Positions 18,021 through 26,569 are shown, counted from the stretch's first letter. The stretch is 64,000 bases of DNA from Chitinimonas prasina (GCF_030160395.1 NZ_BSOG01000002.1:248001-312000); one strand, 5' to 3'. Notes: generated by a model not told the origin, from the letters alone. Translations and numbers: made by a program.

Positions 18021-18773
18021 CTACTGCTTGATGCCGTATTGCACGGTCACCACCACACGCGCCAGCTTGTCTATGGTCGATTTATCGTAAGCACCGCCAT
18101 AGTCATCGTCGCTGCCACCGCCCTGTGCCGGCAGGATGTAAAAGGAGCCCTGGGTGGCAGATTTCATGGCGCCCACCGTCGCATCCCCAGTCTTGGCAAA
18201 CTCGGTGGCCCGGTCGCGGGCATTGCGTGTAGCGCTGGCGATCAACGACATCTTCACTTCTTCGAGTTTGCTTACCAGGAACTCCGGGTCGCTAACCGAA
18301 ACCGGCAGGCCACTTTCCTGCAGCATTACAATCTGGCCAGCGGCTTTCTCCACTGATTTCACGTCGTTGCTGCTCAAGAGCACCGTTTGCTCGGTGACAT
18401 AGCCTTCCACCTCGGCAGTTTGCTGCTCTTTTTCATTCCGCTTATAGACGACTTGATAAGTTTGCCGGCCACTGCTCAACTGGGCGTCCTTGAAGCCCTG
18501 TTCCTTGAAGAAAGCCAGCAACTTGGGCTGATTGGCGCGCAAGTCGGCAAAAGCGTCCGGCAGCGTCCTTGCTTGGCCACGCACTACCACGGCCCAGCGG
18601 GCATGGTCGGCCTGCACGGTTTTCTCAGCCAGCCCTTTGACTGTGATTGATTGCTTATCGCCCGCAACGCGATCAAGCGCATAGCTCAATATGCCGGCGG
18701 ACAATACCAAGCCTAAGGCGATGCTGACACCAAGTGCGAGGCCGCCACTGGCGGGGCGTTCGGATAGTGACAA
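18021..18773 (-). CDS. SIMPL domain (DUF541) periplasmic protein
   Basis: The product has an N-terminal membrane anchor (about residues 10-35, LALGVSIALGLVLSAGILSY) followed by a SIMPL/DUF541 domain beginning ITVKGLAEKTVQADHARWAV, so it should be anchored with the domain in the periplasm. The function of SIMPL proteins is not well defined; some are linked to oxidative stress. I prefer a TTG start at 18773 because GAGGAG precedes it by six bases; a GTG at 18812 would add 13 residues. It runs in the same direction as the T6SS operon, but 544 bases separate them. Confidence 0.8.
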   Translation of the reverse strand: MSLSERPASGGLALGVSIALGLVLSAGILSYALDRVAGDKQSITVKGLAEKTVQADHARWAVVVRGQARTLPDAFADLRANQPKLLAFFKEQGFKDAQLSSGRQTYQVVYKRNEKEQQTAEVEGYVTEQTVLLSSNDVKSVEKAAGQIVMLQESGLPVSVSDPEFLVSKLEEVKMSLIASATRNARDRATEFAKTGDATVGAMKSATQGSFYILPAQGGGSDDDYGGAYDKSTIDKLARVVVTVQYGIKQ

Positions 18774-18837
18774 GGGATGCTCCTCAAGCAAGATAACAGG
18801 TATGGGTGACACCGCGCTGCTGCGTGCTTGCTATGGA

Positions 18838-18851
18838 CGCCCAATTGGGCG
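18838..18851. repeat. 14-base perfect palindrome upstream of the SIMPL gene
   Basis: CGCCCAATTGGGCG lies about 65 bases upstream of the SIMPL start. It could be an operator or chance; nothing else supports it. Confidence 0.25.
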
Positions 18852-18973
18852 CACTCAGTCACTGCCGGGCAGGCGTGGTCACTGTAACGAATTATGCCGT
18901 CGGAATGATCGATTGAGCATTGGGCAATATTTGACTTGCCAAGGTGCAATGCTGGGGAGTGTGGGGGCAGGCT

Positions 18974-19210
18974 CTAAAGCCGCCTCGGCAGGCGCCAGAT
19001 CAGGCGGCCGGCGATCTGGGTGCTTTCGAGCTGGCCCGACGCCTCAAGCTTGTGCAATGCCTTCTCGGTCAGCAGGGGGGGCGCCTCTTGATCGCCCCAC
19101 TCAACCCACCAGCGGTGTATGCCTTCCAGGGTGTCCGCACTTTGTGGCCGTATGCCCAAGTAGCGCATGATCGAAGCCGCAATGGCCTCGATGCGTTCGT
19201 TATCGGTCAT
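18974..19210 (-). CDS. Small conserved-looking hypothetical protein
   Basis: A 78-residue acidic protein (MTDNERIEAIAASIMRYLG, then LEGIHRWWVEWGDQEAP, then a basic end RLIWRLPRRL). Codon choice resembles neighbouring genes and the second half (LLTEKALHKLEASGQLES) could be a short winged-helix-like unit. I do not recognise a family. It lies between the SIMPL gene and the sigma-54 activator on the same strand. The ribosome-binding site is poor (AGGA next to the ATG), so the start is uncertain. Confidence 0.55.
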   Translation of the reverse strand: MTDNERIEAIAASIMRYLGIRPQSADTLEGIHRWWVEWGDQEAPPLLTEKALHKLEASGQLESTQIAGRLIWRLPRRL

Positions 19211-19316
19211 TCCTATTGTTCCGCTCTAGGCGCGGTGGAGCGTACCAACCGGCTACCGCATGACGTTTGTACCCGGCGCCCATGCACTGGCTGTCCCAAG
19301 GCTGATACACCATGTA

Positions 19317-20360
19317 TCAGTTCAGCGCAAAATCGCCAAAATCGGCCTCGATTGTATACTTTTTAACCAGCTTGCCGAAGGCGCTTCTGTCCTTGCCGGC
19401 CAGCTTGGCGGCATCTGTAATCTTGCCGCCGGCCTGCGCCAATAGCTCGGCCACGTAGCGTCGCTCAAACTCGGCAATGGCCCGGGCTTTGGCATCTTTG
19501 AAGCTGCGGGCACAGACATCATCGCGCGTTGCAAAAGCCATGCGCCGGCGCGATTCTTCGCAGCGCAACTCGTCTCCATCACTCATCAGGAACTCGCGAT
19601 GTATCACGTTTTCCAGTTCGCGCACGTTGCCAGGCCAACTGTACTGCTCAATAAACGCAATGGCGTCGGGGTGCAGTTTGCGCTCAGGGGTGCGGTACTG
19701 ATGTCCGAGCCGGGTGATGAAGGTGTTTGCCAGCTCCAGTGCGTCGCCATGGCGTTCACGCAATGGCGGCAGGGTGACGCAGAGTACGTTTAATCGGTAC
19801 AGCAAATCCTGCCGGAAGCGCTGTTGCTGCACCAGCACGCCCAGATCTGCATTGCTGGCCACCAATACCCTGACATCGGCTTGGCTGTAGCCCTTGCCGC
19901 CGACGCGCCGATACGATTTATCCTGCAGGAACCTCAGTAACGCGCCTTGTGCCTTTGCTGTCAGGGTGTCAATTTCATCGAGAAATAGCGTACCGCCTTC
20001 AGCTTCCCCCACCAGGCCCTGGCTGGATTTCTTGGCGTCGGTAAAGGCGCCGCGCTCGTGGCCGAATAATTCACTTTCAAACAAGGTGTCAGAAAGTGCG
20101 CCGCAATTGACCGGAATAAAGGGCTGGTCGCTGCGCGGCCCCAGATAGTGCAACGCACGGGCAGCCAATTCCTTGCCGGTGCCGCTTTCGCCGCCTATCA
20201 GGACTGTCGCATCTACGGGTGCCAAGCGATGAATAGTCTTTAGAGCATGCTGAAAGGCCGGCGAGCTGCCGACCAGGTTGAGCCTAGACGAAGATTGCAC
20301 ACTTTCCTCCTGATTCCCTGTTCCCGCTCTTGCGGGTTGTGTCGATTTGCGCAGGGTCAT
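19317..20360 (-). CDS. Sigma-54-dependent transcriptional activator without sensor domain
   Basis: A bacterial enhancer-binding protein of 347 residues. It has an AAA+ domain with Walker A GESGTGKE (57-64), the sigma-54 contact loop as GAFTDA (104-109; the usual form is GAFTGA), Walker B GGTLFLDEID (122-131) and the YSWPGNVRELENV box. A short Fis-type helix-turn-helix ends the protein (about 300-345). Only about 27 residues precede the AAA+ part, so there is no response-regulator, GAF or PAS domain; activity is probably controlled by a partner protein or by expression level. Similar activators (VasH type) drive T6SS genes, and this one lies 2 kb upstream of the operon on the same strand. That link is inference. 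Confidence 0.88.
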   Translation of the reverse strand: MTLRKSTQPARAGTGNQEESVQSSSRLNLVGSSPAFQHALKTIHRLAPVDATVLIGGESGTGKELAARALHYLGPRSDQPFIPVNCGALSDTLFESELFGHERGAFTDAKKSSQGLVGEAEGGTLFLDEIDTLTAKAQGALLRFLQDKSYRRVGGKGYSQADVRVLVASNADLGVLVQQQRFRQDLLYRLNVLCVTLPPLRERHGDALELANTFITRLGHQYRTPERKLHPDAIAFIEQYSWPGNVRELENVIHREFLMSDGDELRCEESRRRMAFATRDDVCARSFKDAKARAIAEFERRYVAELLAQAGGKITDAAKLAGKDRSAFGKLVKKYTIEADFGDFALN

Positions 20361-20363
20361 CAA

Positions 20364-20704
20364 AACCAGATGGCAGGCTCATGCGCGTTGGACTTTGCAA
20401 CCGTTAAAGGACAAATAATCGGCGCTGTCAAACCGGATTTGAAAAAATACGGGTAATCGCGAACAGGTATCTCGCAGAGGTGCTGTCAATTTGCGCCTCG
20501 GCTGCGTAGCAAAGCAGATGCCCTCGATGCGTTTGCCCTTGTGGTGCCGAGCAACTAAGGTAAACACGCACTGTCGTGGCATTCATGGGATATCTCTGCT
20601 TGGGTATGGATCATCAAGCGAGGAAAACAACCCCATCAAGCAACGCCTGTATTGTAATGGCGTGCGGGGCGGGGCCAATCGATCGACGTAGGAGGAGCAG
20701 ACAT
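20364..20704. other. Intergenic region between divergent genes
   Basis: This 341-base stretch separates the activator gene (minus) from a small gene (plus). It must hold both promoters. I see an AGGAGG ribosome-binding site at its right end and no convincing promoter, operator or RNA gene. Confidence 0.4.
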
Positions 20705-20932
20705 ATGAACAGGAAAAAAGGCGGCTTCCCGGAAATATCTAATCCCAATCGCGGGGTCAAGGCACCTACCGGTAAGAAAGGCCCCGAGCTGGGGCTGGCC
20801 AAACAGCAGCAGCACCACAACCGACCCGAGTATGCCCAGCAGACCCAGCTACAGTCCGGCTTCATCATGCAAGGCATAGATCGCAAAGAGGCCAAGCGCA
20901 TGGCCAAGGCCAAAATCAAAGAGGGGCAATGA
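20705..20932 (+). CDS. Small basic hypothetical protein
   Basis: A 75-residue, Lys/Gln/Gly-rich protein starting MNRKKGGFPEISNPNRG and ending in the basic stretch RKEAKRMAKAKIKEG. An AGGAGG lies nine bases upstream of this ATG, which decides the start over the longer open frame. It has no signal peptide or membrane segment. I do not recognise a family. The high charge suggests nucleic-acid or ribosome association, which is only a guess. Confidence 0.65.
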   Translation: MNRKKGGFPEISNPNRGVKAPTGKKGPELGLAKQQQHHNRPEYAQQTQLQSGFIMQGIDRKEAKRMAKAKIKEGQ

Positions 20933-20991
20933 TGGCCACGCTACTCGGTGGAGCGTGACCGACTGCCTGCAGGATAGGCTCTCGCCTGAGT

Positions 20992-21027
20992 TGCAGTGGT
21001 TGATCAGTGTTTCGATCAACCACTGCA
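20992..21027. terminator. 14-base-pair hairpin after the phosphatase gene
   Basis: Arms TGCAGTGGTTGATC (20992-21005) and GATCAACCACTGCA (21014-21027) with an eight-base loop, eight bases beyond the phosphatase stop. The stem is perfect but neither side has a T-run, so it may act as a transcript 3' end or processing signal more than a classical intrinsic terminator. It also lies just after the small plus-strand gene. Confidence 0.55.
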
Positions 21028-21034
21028 GCGGCCC

Positions 21035-22702
21035 TTACTTGGCCTCGAACTTCAGCGTATACGCCTTGCCATCCGTCTTGTGGGTCTGCTTGATGCCCAT
21101 GGCCTTCAGTACCGTCGGCAAGATGTCCGCCGAGCGGAAGCCGGTTGTCGGCTTTTCACGCTTGATGTGCGCGGACCAGGCAAACATGGGGATGCGTTGC
21201 TCTTCTTCACCTATCCCGCCGTGATCGCCGCTCACCGAGTAGGTTGTGCCACCGCCGAGTATGCCAACCACATCCGCACTACCTTCCGCCGCCATGGTGT
21301 CCATCAATTCCTGACCATGGCGTTGCCACCATTGATGCTCACGCTTGGTCATCCGGCTGGCTGTCTTGGTGGCGGTGTCCAGCTTGTAGCGGCCGCCGTC
21401 TCGCCAGTAAGTGGCCACCACGCCTGGCAGGCCACGCATGATCTTGGCCATCTCCTGCTTCTTGGCGGGGCTGGTGTCCTTCAGCCAGGTGTTGACGGTG
21501 GTCGATTGGTAGCTAAATGCCACATTGCCGGTATCGATCAGGGGCTTGATGGCTGGAATCGGCTTGTCGAAGCCGCTACCGTTGACCACATCACCGAAGT
21601 ACCAGTTGTTGTCGCTCACACCTGCAGCCTTGGAGCCGTGGAAGTTACCCCAACCGGCCACGGCGCCGTGATCAGCGGTCACCACGATCAGGGTTTCGTC
21701 GAGTTGCCCCAGTGCCTTGAGCTTATCCAGCAGGCGGCCCATCTGCTCATCGGCGAACTTGGCAACAACGGGCAGTTGAGTCTGCGCGGCAGGGCCGTCC
21801 AGAATGGTGGCTGGCTTGCCCGGCCCCCACATATGGCCTGATTTGTCTATCCCGCCAAAAGTCACCAGCATGCCGCTCCAGTTCTCTTTTTCGGCCATGG
21901 CGATGGCCACATCGGCCACCCAGGCGTCGCCGCCCAAGTGAGCGGGGTCGTTGCCAGGCACGAAGCGATTGCCATCCAGCGGGTAAAGCCAGCTGGGTGC
22001 TGCTGCCTTGGTACCGTAATCGTTATTCTTGTCCGAGTTCACGTAGAAGCGGCCACAGCGCGGCTCGCTCAGGTAGGTCGGAACATTGACCCCCGCCGGG
22101 CCACGCCACTGCCCGCCAAGATTGTCGCAGCCGGTCTCCTTGCTGAGATCCTTCATGCGGTCGGAAAAACGCACCGCGATATCAGCCGAGGGTGCGGCAA
22201 TGGCTTCGACCGCGTAGTCCTTTTCACCCACCACCACGAACTTGCTGCCGGGCTGAGTGGCGTGCAGATAGTCTGCCAGCTTGGGGTAGCCGGCATGCTT
22301 CACCAGAATATTGAACTGCTCGCGGGTAAACGAGCCAGTCGTCCACATGGCGTTCTTGCCCTTGCCAAGCAGGTTCTCGCTGTCGCGGAATACCTCATCA
22401 GCCCAGCCCATGTTCTTGGGGAACTGGCCGCTGACCATCACGTTATGGCTGACAACCGTCTCGGAAGCGGCGTGGCCAAGATAGCCCTGAGCAAAGTGCA
22501 CGCCACCATCACGCAGCTTACGCAAGTTGTCCATATTGAACTGATCAACGTATTCCGGCTTCATCTGATCGAACACCGCAATCAGTACTCGCTTGGGCTT
22601 CCAGTCTGGCTTGGCTGCGGCAACATCCGTCGCAGCGGTGGCAGTCAGGCTGCTGAAGCCAACGGCACAGGCAGCCAGGCTGCCAAATAGGGGGCGTAAC
22701 AT
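21035..22702 (-). CDS. Secreted alkaline phosphatase-superfamily phosphodiesterase
   Basis: A 555-residue protein of the type I phosphodiesterase/nucleotide pyrophosphatase branch of the alkaline phosphatase superfamily. Residues 1-23 are a signal peptide (cleavage after TATAA), so it acts in the periplasm or outside. Metal-site motifs are visible: VFDQMKPEY near residue 43, the nucleophile region HAASETVVSHN, DKSGHMWGP, TADHGAVAGWGNFHG and GDHGGIGEEE near the C-terminus. Full length for the family. The start has GAGAGGAA upstream. The substrate cannot be told from sequence; it is a monocistronic gene. Confidence 0.87.
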   Translation of the reverse strand: MLRPLFGSLAACAVGFSSLTATAATDVAAAKPDWKPKRVLIAVFDQMKPEYVDQFNMDNLRKLRDGGVHFAQGYLGHAASETVVSHNVMVSGQFPKNMGWADEVFRDSENLLGKGKNAMWTTGSFTREQFNILVKHAGYPKLADYLHATQPGSKFVVVGEKDYAVEAIAAPSADIAVRFSDRMKDLSKETGCDNLGGQWRGPAGVNVPTYLSEPRCGRFYVNSDKNNDYGTKAAAPSWLYPLDGNRFVPGNDPAHLGGDAWVADVAIAMAEKENWSGMLVTFGGIDKSGHMWGPGKPATILDGPAAQTQLPVVAKFADEQMGRLLDKLKALGQLDETLIVVTADHGAVAGWGNFHGSKAAGVSDNNWYFGDVVNGSGFDKPIPAIKPLIDTGNVAFSYQSTTVNTWLKDTSPAKKQEMAKIMRGLPGVVATYWRDGGRYKLDTATKTASRMTKREHQWWQRHGQELMDTMAAEGSADVVGILGGGTTYSVSGDHGGIGEEEQRIPMFAWSAHIKREKPTTGFRSADILPTVLKAMGIKQTHKTDGKAYTLKFEAK

Positions 22703-22914
22703 AGATATTCCTCTCTAATGATTATGGTGAGCGTGTTGCCAGCCGGTGTTCCGGCGCTGCTGCATGCCCATGCAAGCAGCAACAAGTATTGACCAAGAGT
22801 TGCCTCGCAGTACTGCAGCCCAAGTCATGGGCTCGCCCGGAGCGTGGTTCCTCCGGCCCTGAATCTTAACCGCCTTGCTCGGGCAGCAAGGCGTCCTGGC
22901 TGAATAAATTTGCT

Positions 22915-22952
22915 GTGACTGTCACGTAATATCGGTAAAATGTGACAGTCAC
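22915..22952. promoter_or_regulatory. Two GTGAC-N-GTCAC palindromes in the promoter of the next gene
   Basis: GTGACTGTCAC (22915-22925) and GTGACAGTCAC (22942-22952) flank an AT-rich stretch with TAATAT and TAAAAT, 14 bases before the start codon at 22966. A third identical copy (GTGACTGTCAC) lies inside the gene at 23173-23183. The spacing suggests autoregulation by a dimeric repressor. Confidence 0.6.
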
Positions 22953-22965
22953 AAATGGAGGGTGT

Positions 22966-23292
22966 ATGGCCAAGCAAGTCGAAGACAGGATGACCATGGA
23001 GCTGCCGCTTGACGGCAAAGCCAAGGCAAAGGTAGGCCGTAAACCAATAGGCAGCAAGGCCATGACGGCTGCCGAGCGCAAGCGGCGGTCTCGCCAGAAC
23101 TCCGCCACCCGATCGGTCGACTTTGATAAGTGGCTACTGGCCTACCTGAAGCCATTGGCAGAGGCTAGAAATGTGACTGTCACTCAATTGGTGTATTTGA
23201 TGGCCAGCGGACTGAAGTCCGGCCGCTTCGGCATCGAGCCGTCAGAGGCGGAGATCAAGAATGTCAGAGAGATGTTCAAGTCCGGCCTGTGA
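22966..23292 (+). CDS. Putative small ribbon-helix-helix-type regulator
   Basis: A 108-residue basic protein. The N-terminal third is charged (KAKAKVGRKPIGSKAMTAAE); the middle has AERKRRSRQNSA followed by VDFDKWLLAYLKPLAE and VTVTQLVYLMASGL, a strand-helix-helix arrangement like plasmid copy-control proteins of the CopB kind. GGAGG four bases upstream of the ATG supports this start. Two palindromes sit in its promoter and a third inside the gene, consistent with a self-regulating DNA-binding protein. Family assignment is by pattern only. No plasmid or phage partner gene is adjacent. Confidence 0.6.
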   Translation: MAKQVEDRMTMELPLDGKAKAKVGRKPIGSKAMTAAERKRRSRQNSATRSVDFDKWLLAYLKPLAEARNVTVTQLVYLMASGLKSGRFGIEPSEAEIKNVREMFKSGL

Positions 23293-23769
23293 TGTGTAGC
23301 GCTTACAGGCCTATAGTTGGCGTCGTCAACTCTGCACCCATCATGCTCAGCCCGTCGCTAATCACGCGGTCGGCACGTTCGCCGGTGCACCCGTCGCCAG
23401 CATGGTTGCAGCCAGCCATAAAATGCCCATTGGCCTGGCCATCGGTGTGGTGCCCCTTTGTGGCGGCATGGTGAGCGGCTTCATGATTCCCGCGTCGGCC
23501 TGGTTTATTGCGCTCGATCTACTGCTTGCCTACCTGCCTCGGGCTTGGCTTGGTGTGCGTATAGGTGGCTCGGGTGTGACGATACCCTAGGTACAAATAC
23601 CATGTGATGCCGCAGTGATCCGTGAGAAGGGCGCAGCAACGCGGTTGCCGATAGAGCTGCGATGCACCGTTAGGAGGGCATCCTTCAAACAGAGGATTCC
23701 CTTCAGATGATGCAGCTGTACAATTTTTTCGCAGCCTTGACGTCACTTTTCTCACAGAAAGGAAGCAAA
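23293..23769 (+). other. Gene-poor stretch with a possible membrane-protein remnant
   Basis: This 477-base stretch has no intact gene. A frame from about 23345 to 23590 reads as two hydrophobic segments (PIGLAIGVVPLCGGMVSGF and AWFIALDLLLAYLPRAWLG) without a credible start or upstream signals. It looks like the end of a decayed inner-membrane protein gene. Nothing else is recognised. Confidence 0.3.
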
Positions 23770-24219
23770 ATGAAAGCAATCATCAGGGCCGGCCTGGCAG
23801 TTGCCGCTGGCTTTATCTTGTGTGCGGGTGCTCAAGCGGCAACGCACAGCGTGTGGTCAGAAAAGCCCCTGGCGCTGACAGACCCGACCCTGGGCAGCTT
23901 TTCGCCGATCAGGGGTAATATGGCCACCACCTGGAACAGCAAAACCCGCTACGGCCATATGCATATCACGGCCCAGGCCAACCCGAATCTCACTTACGAC
24001 TTCAATCTGATCAGCATCAGCAGCAGCCATGCCGACTACATTTCCGGTGTATGGGATATTTTCCGCAATGGTGTGCTGGTATGCAACGGCTGTATAGGTA
24101 AGGCCTATATTCTTAGTGCCCCAGTGGGTAACTACTTCAAAGTGTATATCGGTGACGAGAGCTGCGCTGCCGAGCGGTGGCATTACAGCGGCTATATTAC
24201 GAATCGCTTTGATTTTTAA
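23770..24219 (+). CDS. Secreted hypothetical protein
   Basis: A 149-residue product with a clear signal peptide (MKAIIRAGLAVAAGFILCAG, cleavage after AQA), so it is exported. The mature part is about 125 residues, strand-rich and aromatic, with four Cys (two in VCNGCIGKA) that could form disulfides. The start at 23770 has AAGGAAG upstream; an ATG 21 codons earlier is rejected because it hides the signal peptide. I do not recognise the family. A second exported protein follows 417 bases downstream, but the two do not look alike. Confidence 0.65.
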   Translation: MKAIIRAGLAVAAGFILCAGAQAATHSVWSEKPLALTDPTLGSFSPIRGNMATTWNSKTRYGHMHITAQANPNLTYDFNLISISSSHADYISGVWDIFRNGVLVCNGCIGKAYILSAPVGNYFKVYIGDESCAAERWHYSGYITNRFDF

Positions 24220-24636
24220 AAAGCATTCCCGTTTTGTCAATTGGCTGTGTGTGGGCTGGCAACGCATGATAAATACTTGCGTTGCTTGGCCATTTCATTG
24301 CGCCGCGACCGCAGCGGCTTGGCGTCAGTTATCGTGCTCGGCCTGGCGGGCAGGCTGCCGTACACACCTGGCTGACGGTATGTCTAGGCTGGGCCGAGCA
24401 TCCGGTAACGCGATCAGGTGCCCCGGGCAATGTGATTATTACGGCTCTTGCAATCGAGGAATGACGTCGGAATGCATGAAAGGTATTGCTATCATGGCGC
24501 TCTGATTGATTGGCTTATTTAGCACCGAATAATCATATGGTTATGTAGTCTCCGGATGCTTGCCGATATGGGCGCCGGACGATGCTGGTTGAAAGCCGGT
24601 CAATTAAAACGACCAATGTCTGAAGAGGAGTAAGTA
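24220..24636. other. Intergenic stretch without recognised content
   Basis: 417 bases between two secreted-protein genes. No supported gene, hairpin terminator or RNA was recognised. The right end holds the ribosome-binding site AGGAG of the next gene. Confidence 0.35.
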
Positions 24637-25101
24637 ATGAAGTTAATCAAACGCAGCTTGTTGGCGCTGGCCGCACTGATGACAAGCGGCTTGGCCTGGG
24701 CTGACGCCTACGATCCTGCCACCAATCGCCTGACTGTGGATTCGGTGCAGGTGGGTGATACCGTTTACACCAATGTTGTGATTACGGTTGGGACGATACA
24801 CAGCGTTGGTGGCTCGTACCCAGCCAATGCGCCCGTCACTGAAACCTGCAGCGTAAGCAACTTCACCAAGGCTAAGTTCGACGCCATTGCTGTGGGTATG
24901 CCGCTGGCGCAGGTGAGCCAGGTCATGGGTTGCAAGAACACCCCTAGCTCCACCCAGCGCGGCAGTAATCACGTGGTGTATGTTTGGAGAGCGGTAGGCG
25001 CCATGACTTACATCATGGTTTGGTTCGATGTCGACGGTGCGGTAGTAACTCGCCTGCATCCTGACCCTGTGATTCCGTTTAAGCAGGCGGTCGGTTTCTA
25101 A
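24637..25101 (+). CDS. Secreted hypothetical protein with a BamE/OmlA-like half
   Basis: A 154-residue exported protein: signal peptide in residues 1-22 (KRSLLALAALMTSGLAWA). The second half (FDAIAVGMPLAQVSQVMGC up to YVWRAVGAMTYIMVWFDVDG) follows the BamE/OmlA-like pattern of a GM-x-x-x-Q-V-x-x-hG turn followed by strands and a W/F-D/N-G ending. There is no lipobox Cys, so it is soluble in the periplasm. Two Cys may pair. AGGAG is present eight bases upstream. The 5' end of this gene is duplicated in decayed form immediately downstream (25139-25226). Confidence 0.62.
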   Translation: MKLIKRSLLALAALMTSGLAWADAYDPATNRLTVDSVQVGDTVYTNVVITVGTIHSVGGSYPANAPVTETCSVSNFTKAKFDAIAVGMPLAQVSQVMGCKNTPSSTQRGSNHVVYVWRAVGAMTYIMVWFDVDGAVVTRLHPDPVIPFKQAVGF

Positions 25102-25138
25102 CGCACCGTAGTGCCAGCCGGCAAGTAAGGCGCCTGAC

Positions 25139-25226
25139 ATCTGAAGAGAGATAAGAGTATTACAAGTCAAACGCAGCTTGCTGGCACTGATCGCACTGGT
25201 GACCAGCGCTCTAGTCTTGGCTGATG
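25139..25226 (+). pseudogene. Decayed copy of the 5' end of the preceding secreted-protein gene
   Basis: This stretch matches 24617-24705 closely: both share TCTGAAGAG, CAAACGCAGCTTG and TTGGC(G/A)CTG-like segments encoding KRSLLAL. In the copy the ATG is lost (ATT) and three bases are missing before the CAAACGCAGC block, so the frame is dead. Similarity fades after the signal-peptide region. It records an old tandem duplication. Confidence 0.7.
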
Positions 25227-25239
25227 GCTGATGGCTGAT
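25219..25239 (+). repeat. GGCTGAT tandem repeat, three units
   Basis: Three perfect copies of GGCTGAT followed by the variant GGCTAGT, at the end of the decayed duplicate. Replication slippage is the likely origin. Confidence 0.6.
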
Positions 25240-25476
25240 GGCTAGTGGCGCAACCGGCGATCCAATGCATGCGGTCGGTGTATCGCGCCGCCAAGCCGCC
25301 AATGTCGATGGCCGGGGCCGAGTCGACGTCCATCCGGATTTGAGTGGCACCACAATTTGGAGTCCAATCCCATCGAAGGAGATTGGACATAAGGCATGCA
25401 TTATGCACTTCACCTGCAACCCCATCAGCGCTTAGATCCCGCAGGGTACAAATAGAAACGATGGGCGCAAATGTCC

Positions 25477-26475
25477 TTAGATAAGCACGCTATGGGCAAT
25501 GCTCGTATAAAGCGGGATGCCGAGCAGGATGTTGAATGGGAAGGTTATGCCAAGCGACATGCCAAAATAGAGCGAGGGTCTCGCTTCGGGAATTGCTAGT
25601 CGCAATGCAGCAGGGACGGCTATGTAGGACGCGCTGGCTGCGAGAACCATGAGCAAGGCAGCATTTCCAGCTTGTACGCCCATTAACATGCAGACGAGAA
25701 GGGTGAATGCAGCATGTGCAATTGGCGCTAGTACGGCGTAGGCCAGTAGCCACGGCGAGCTGCCGCGTAGCTGTGTTAGCTGTCGGGCCGCGTTCAAACC
25801 CATGTCCAGCAAGAAGAATGCGAGCATCCCCTTGAAGAGATCCCCGGAGAATGGCTGCATGGCGGCCTTGCCGGCTTCGCCTGTCAATAGTCCGATCAGC
25901 ATGGCGCCAAGCAGCAGCAATTGCGCGCCATCGGTTAGCGACTCACGAACCACTTTGCCTATGGACATACCCCCACTGGTGGCGGTTGAGAGAGCCCCTG
26001 CGCCATTCCCAGCAACGACCACTTCGGCCTTTTGACGTAGCTGGTTGGCCATCAGGACGGCCAAAACAATCGCCGGCGCCTCCATCAAGGCCATGGCTGC
26101 TGCCATGTGGCCGCCAAAGCTGTAACCGCGGCTCTCCAGATATTGTGTCGCGGTGATAAAGGTAACCGCACTGACTGAGCCATAGGTCGCGGCGAGTGCG
26201 GCAGCATCAAAACTGCCAACTACCCGGCGCAACAGCACATAGCCAAGTAATGGGACAAGTATGGCTAGGCTTACCGCGATGGCGAGCGTAGTCGCCACCT
26301 CGCCAGTCAGCCCTGAATGCGCCAAGGCAAAGCCTCCTTTAAGCCCGAGCGCCATGAGGAGATAGAGGGAGAGGAAACGGGAAATAGCCGGTGGAATTTC
26401 TAGATTGGACTTGAGTAGCCCGGCTGCGACGCCGAAGACAAAAAACAGAATGGCGGGATCTAGCAGGCTTTGCAC
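25477..26475 (-). CDS. SbtA-type sodium-dependent bicarbonate transporter family permease
   Basis: A ten-helix-type inner-membrane permease of the SbtA (DUF897) family; characterised members import bicarbonate with sodium. Family signals include LEIPPAISRFLSLYLLMALGLKGG, seen here as residues following the first helix, and AATYGSVSAVTFITA. I prefer a GTG start at 26475 (332 residues) because GGAGG lies nine bases upstream and family N-termini start just before the first helix; an ATG at 26505 adds ten residues. It is transcribed divergently from a LysR regulator, which probably controls it. Confidence 0.83.
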   Translation of the reverse strand: MQSLLDPAILFFVFGVAAGLLKSNLEIPPAISRFLSLYLLMALGLKGGFALAHSGLTGEVATTLAIAVSLAILVPLLGYVLLRRVVGSFDAAALAATYGSVSAVTFITATQYLESRGYSFGGHMAAAMALMEAPAIVLAVLMANQLRQKAEVVVAGNGAGALSTATSGGMSIGKVVRESLTDGAQLLLLGAMLIGLLTGEAGKAAMQPFSGDLFKGMLAFFLLDMGLNAARQLTQLRGSSPWLLAYAVLAPIAHAAFTLLVCMLMGVQAGNAALLMVLAASASYIAVPAALRLAIPEARPSLYFGMSLGITFPFNILLGIPLYTSIAHSVLI

Positions 26476-26520
26476 GTAACCTATCCTCCGAAAAGTAGGT
26501 TGCATGGTAGAGTGAGTGCA

Positions 26521-26552
26521 TTGATAATGTAAAATCAATATTTAATATGATT
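26521..26552. promoter_or_regulatory. LysR-type binding region between permease and regulator
   Basis: Three overlapping half-sites: TTGAT (26521-26525), ATCAA (26534-26538) and TGATT (26548-26552), giving TTGAT-N8-ATCAA and AATCA-N10-TGATT. The layout and the AT-rich context are typical of LysR regulator sites in divergent promoters. Confidence 0.5.
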
Positions 26553-26569
26553 TGGATCGAGATTTATCT

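Larger units (their letters stand above)
25102..25476 (+). other. Intergenic stretch with decayed duplicate
   Basis: 375 bases separate the secreted protein gene from the convergent transporter gene. It holds the degenerate copy of the upstream gene start (25139-25226) and a 7-base tandem repeat (25219-25239). No intact gene is seen in the rest. Confidence 0.45.
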
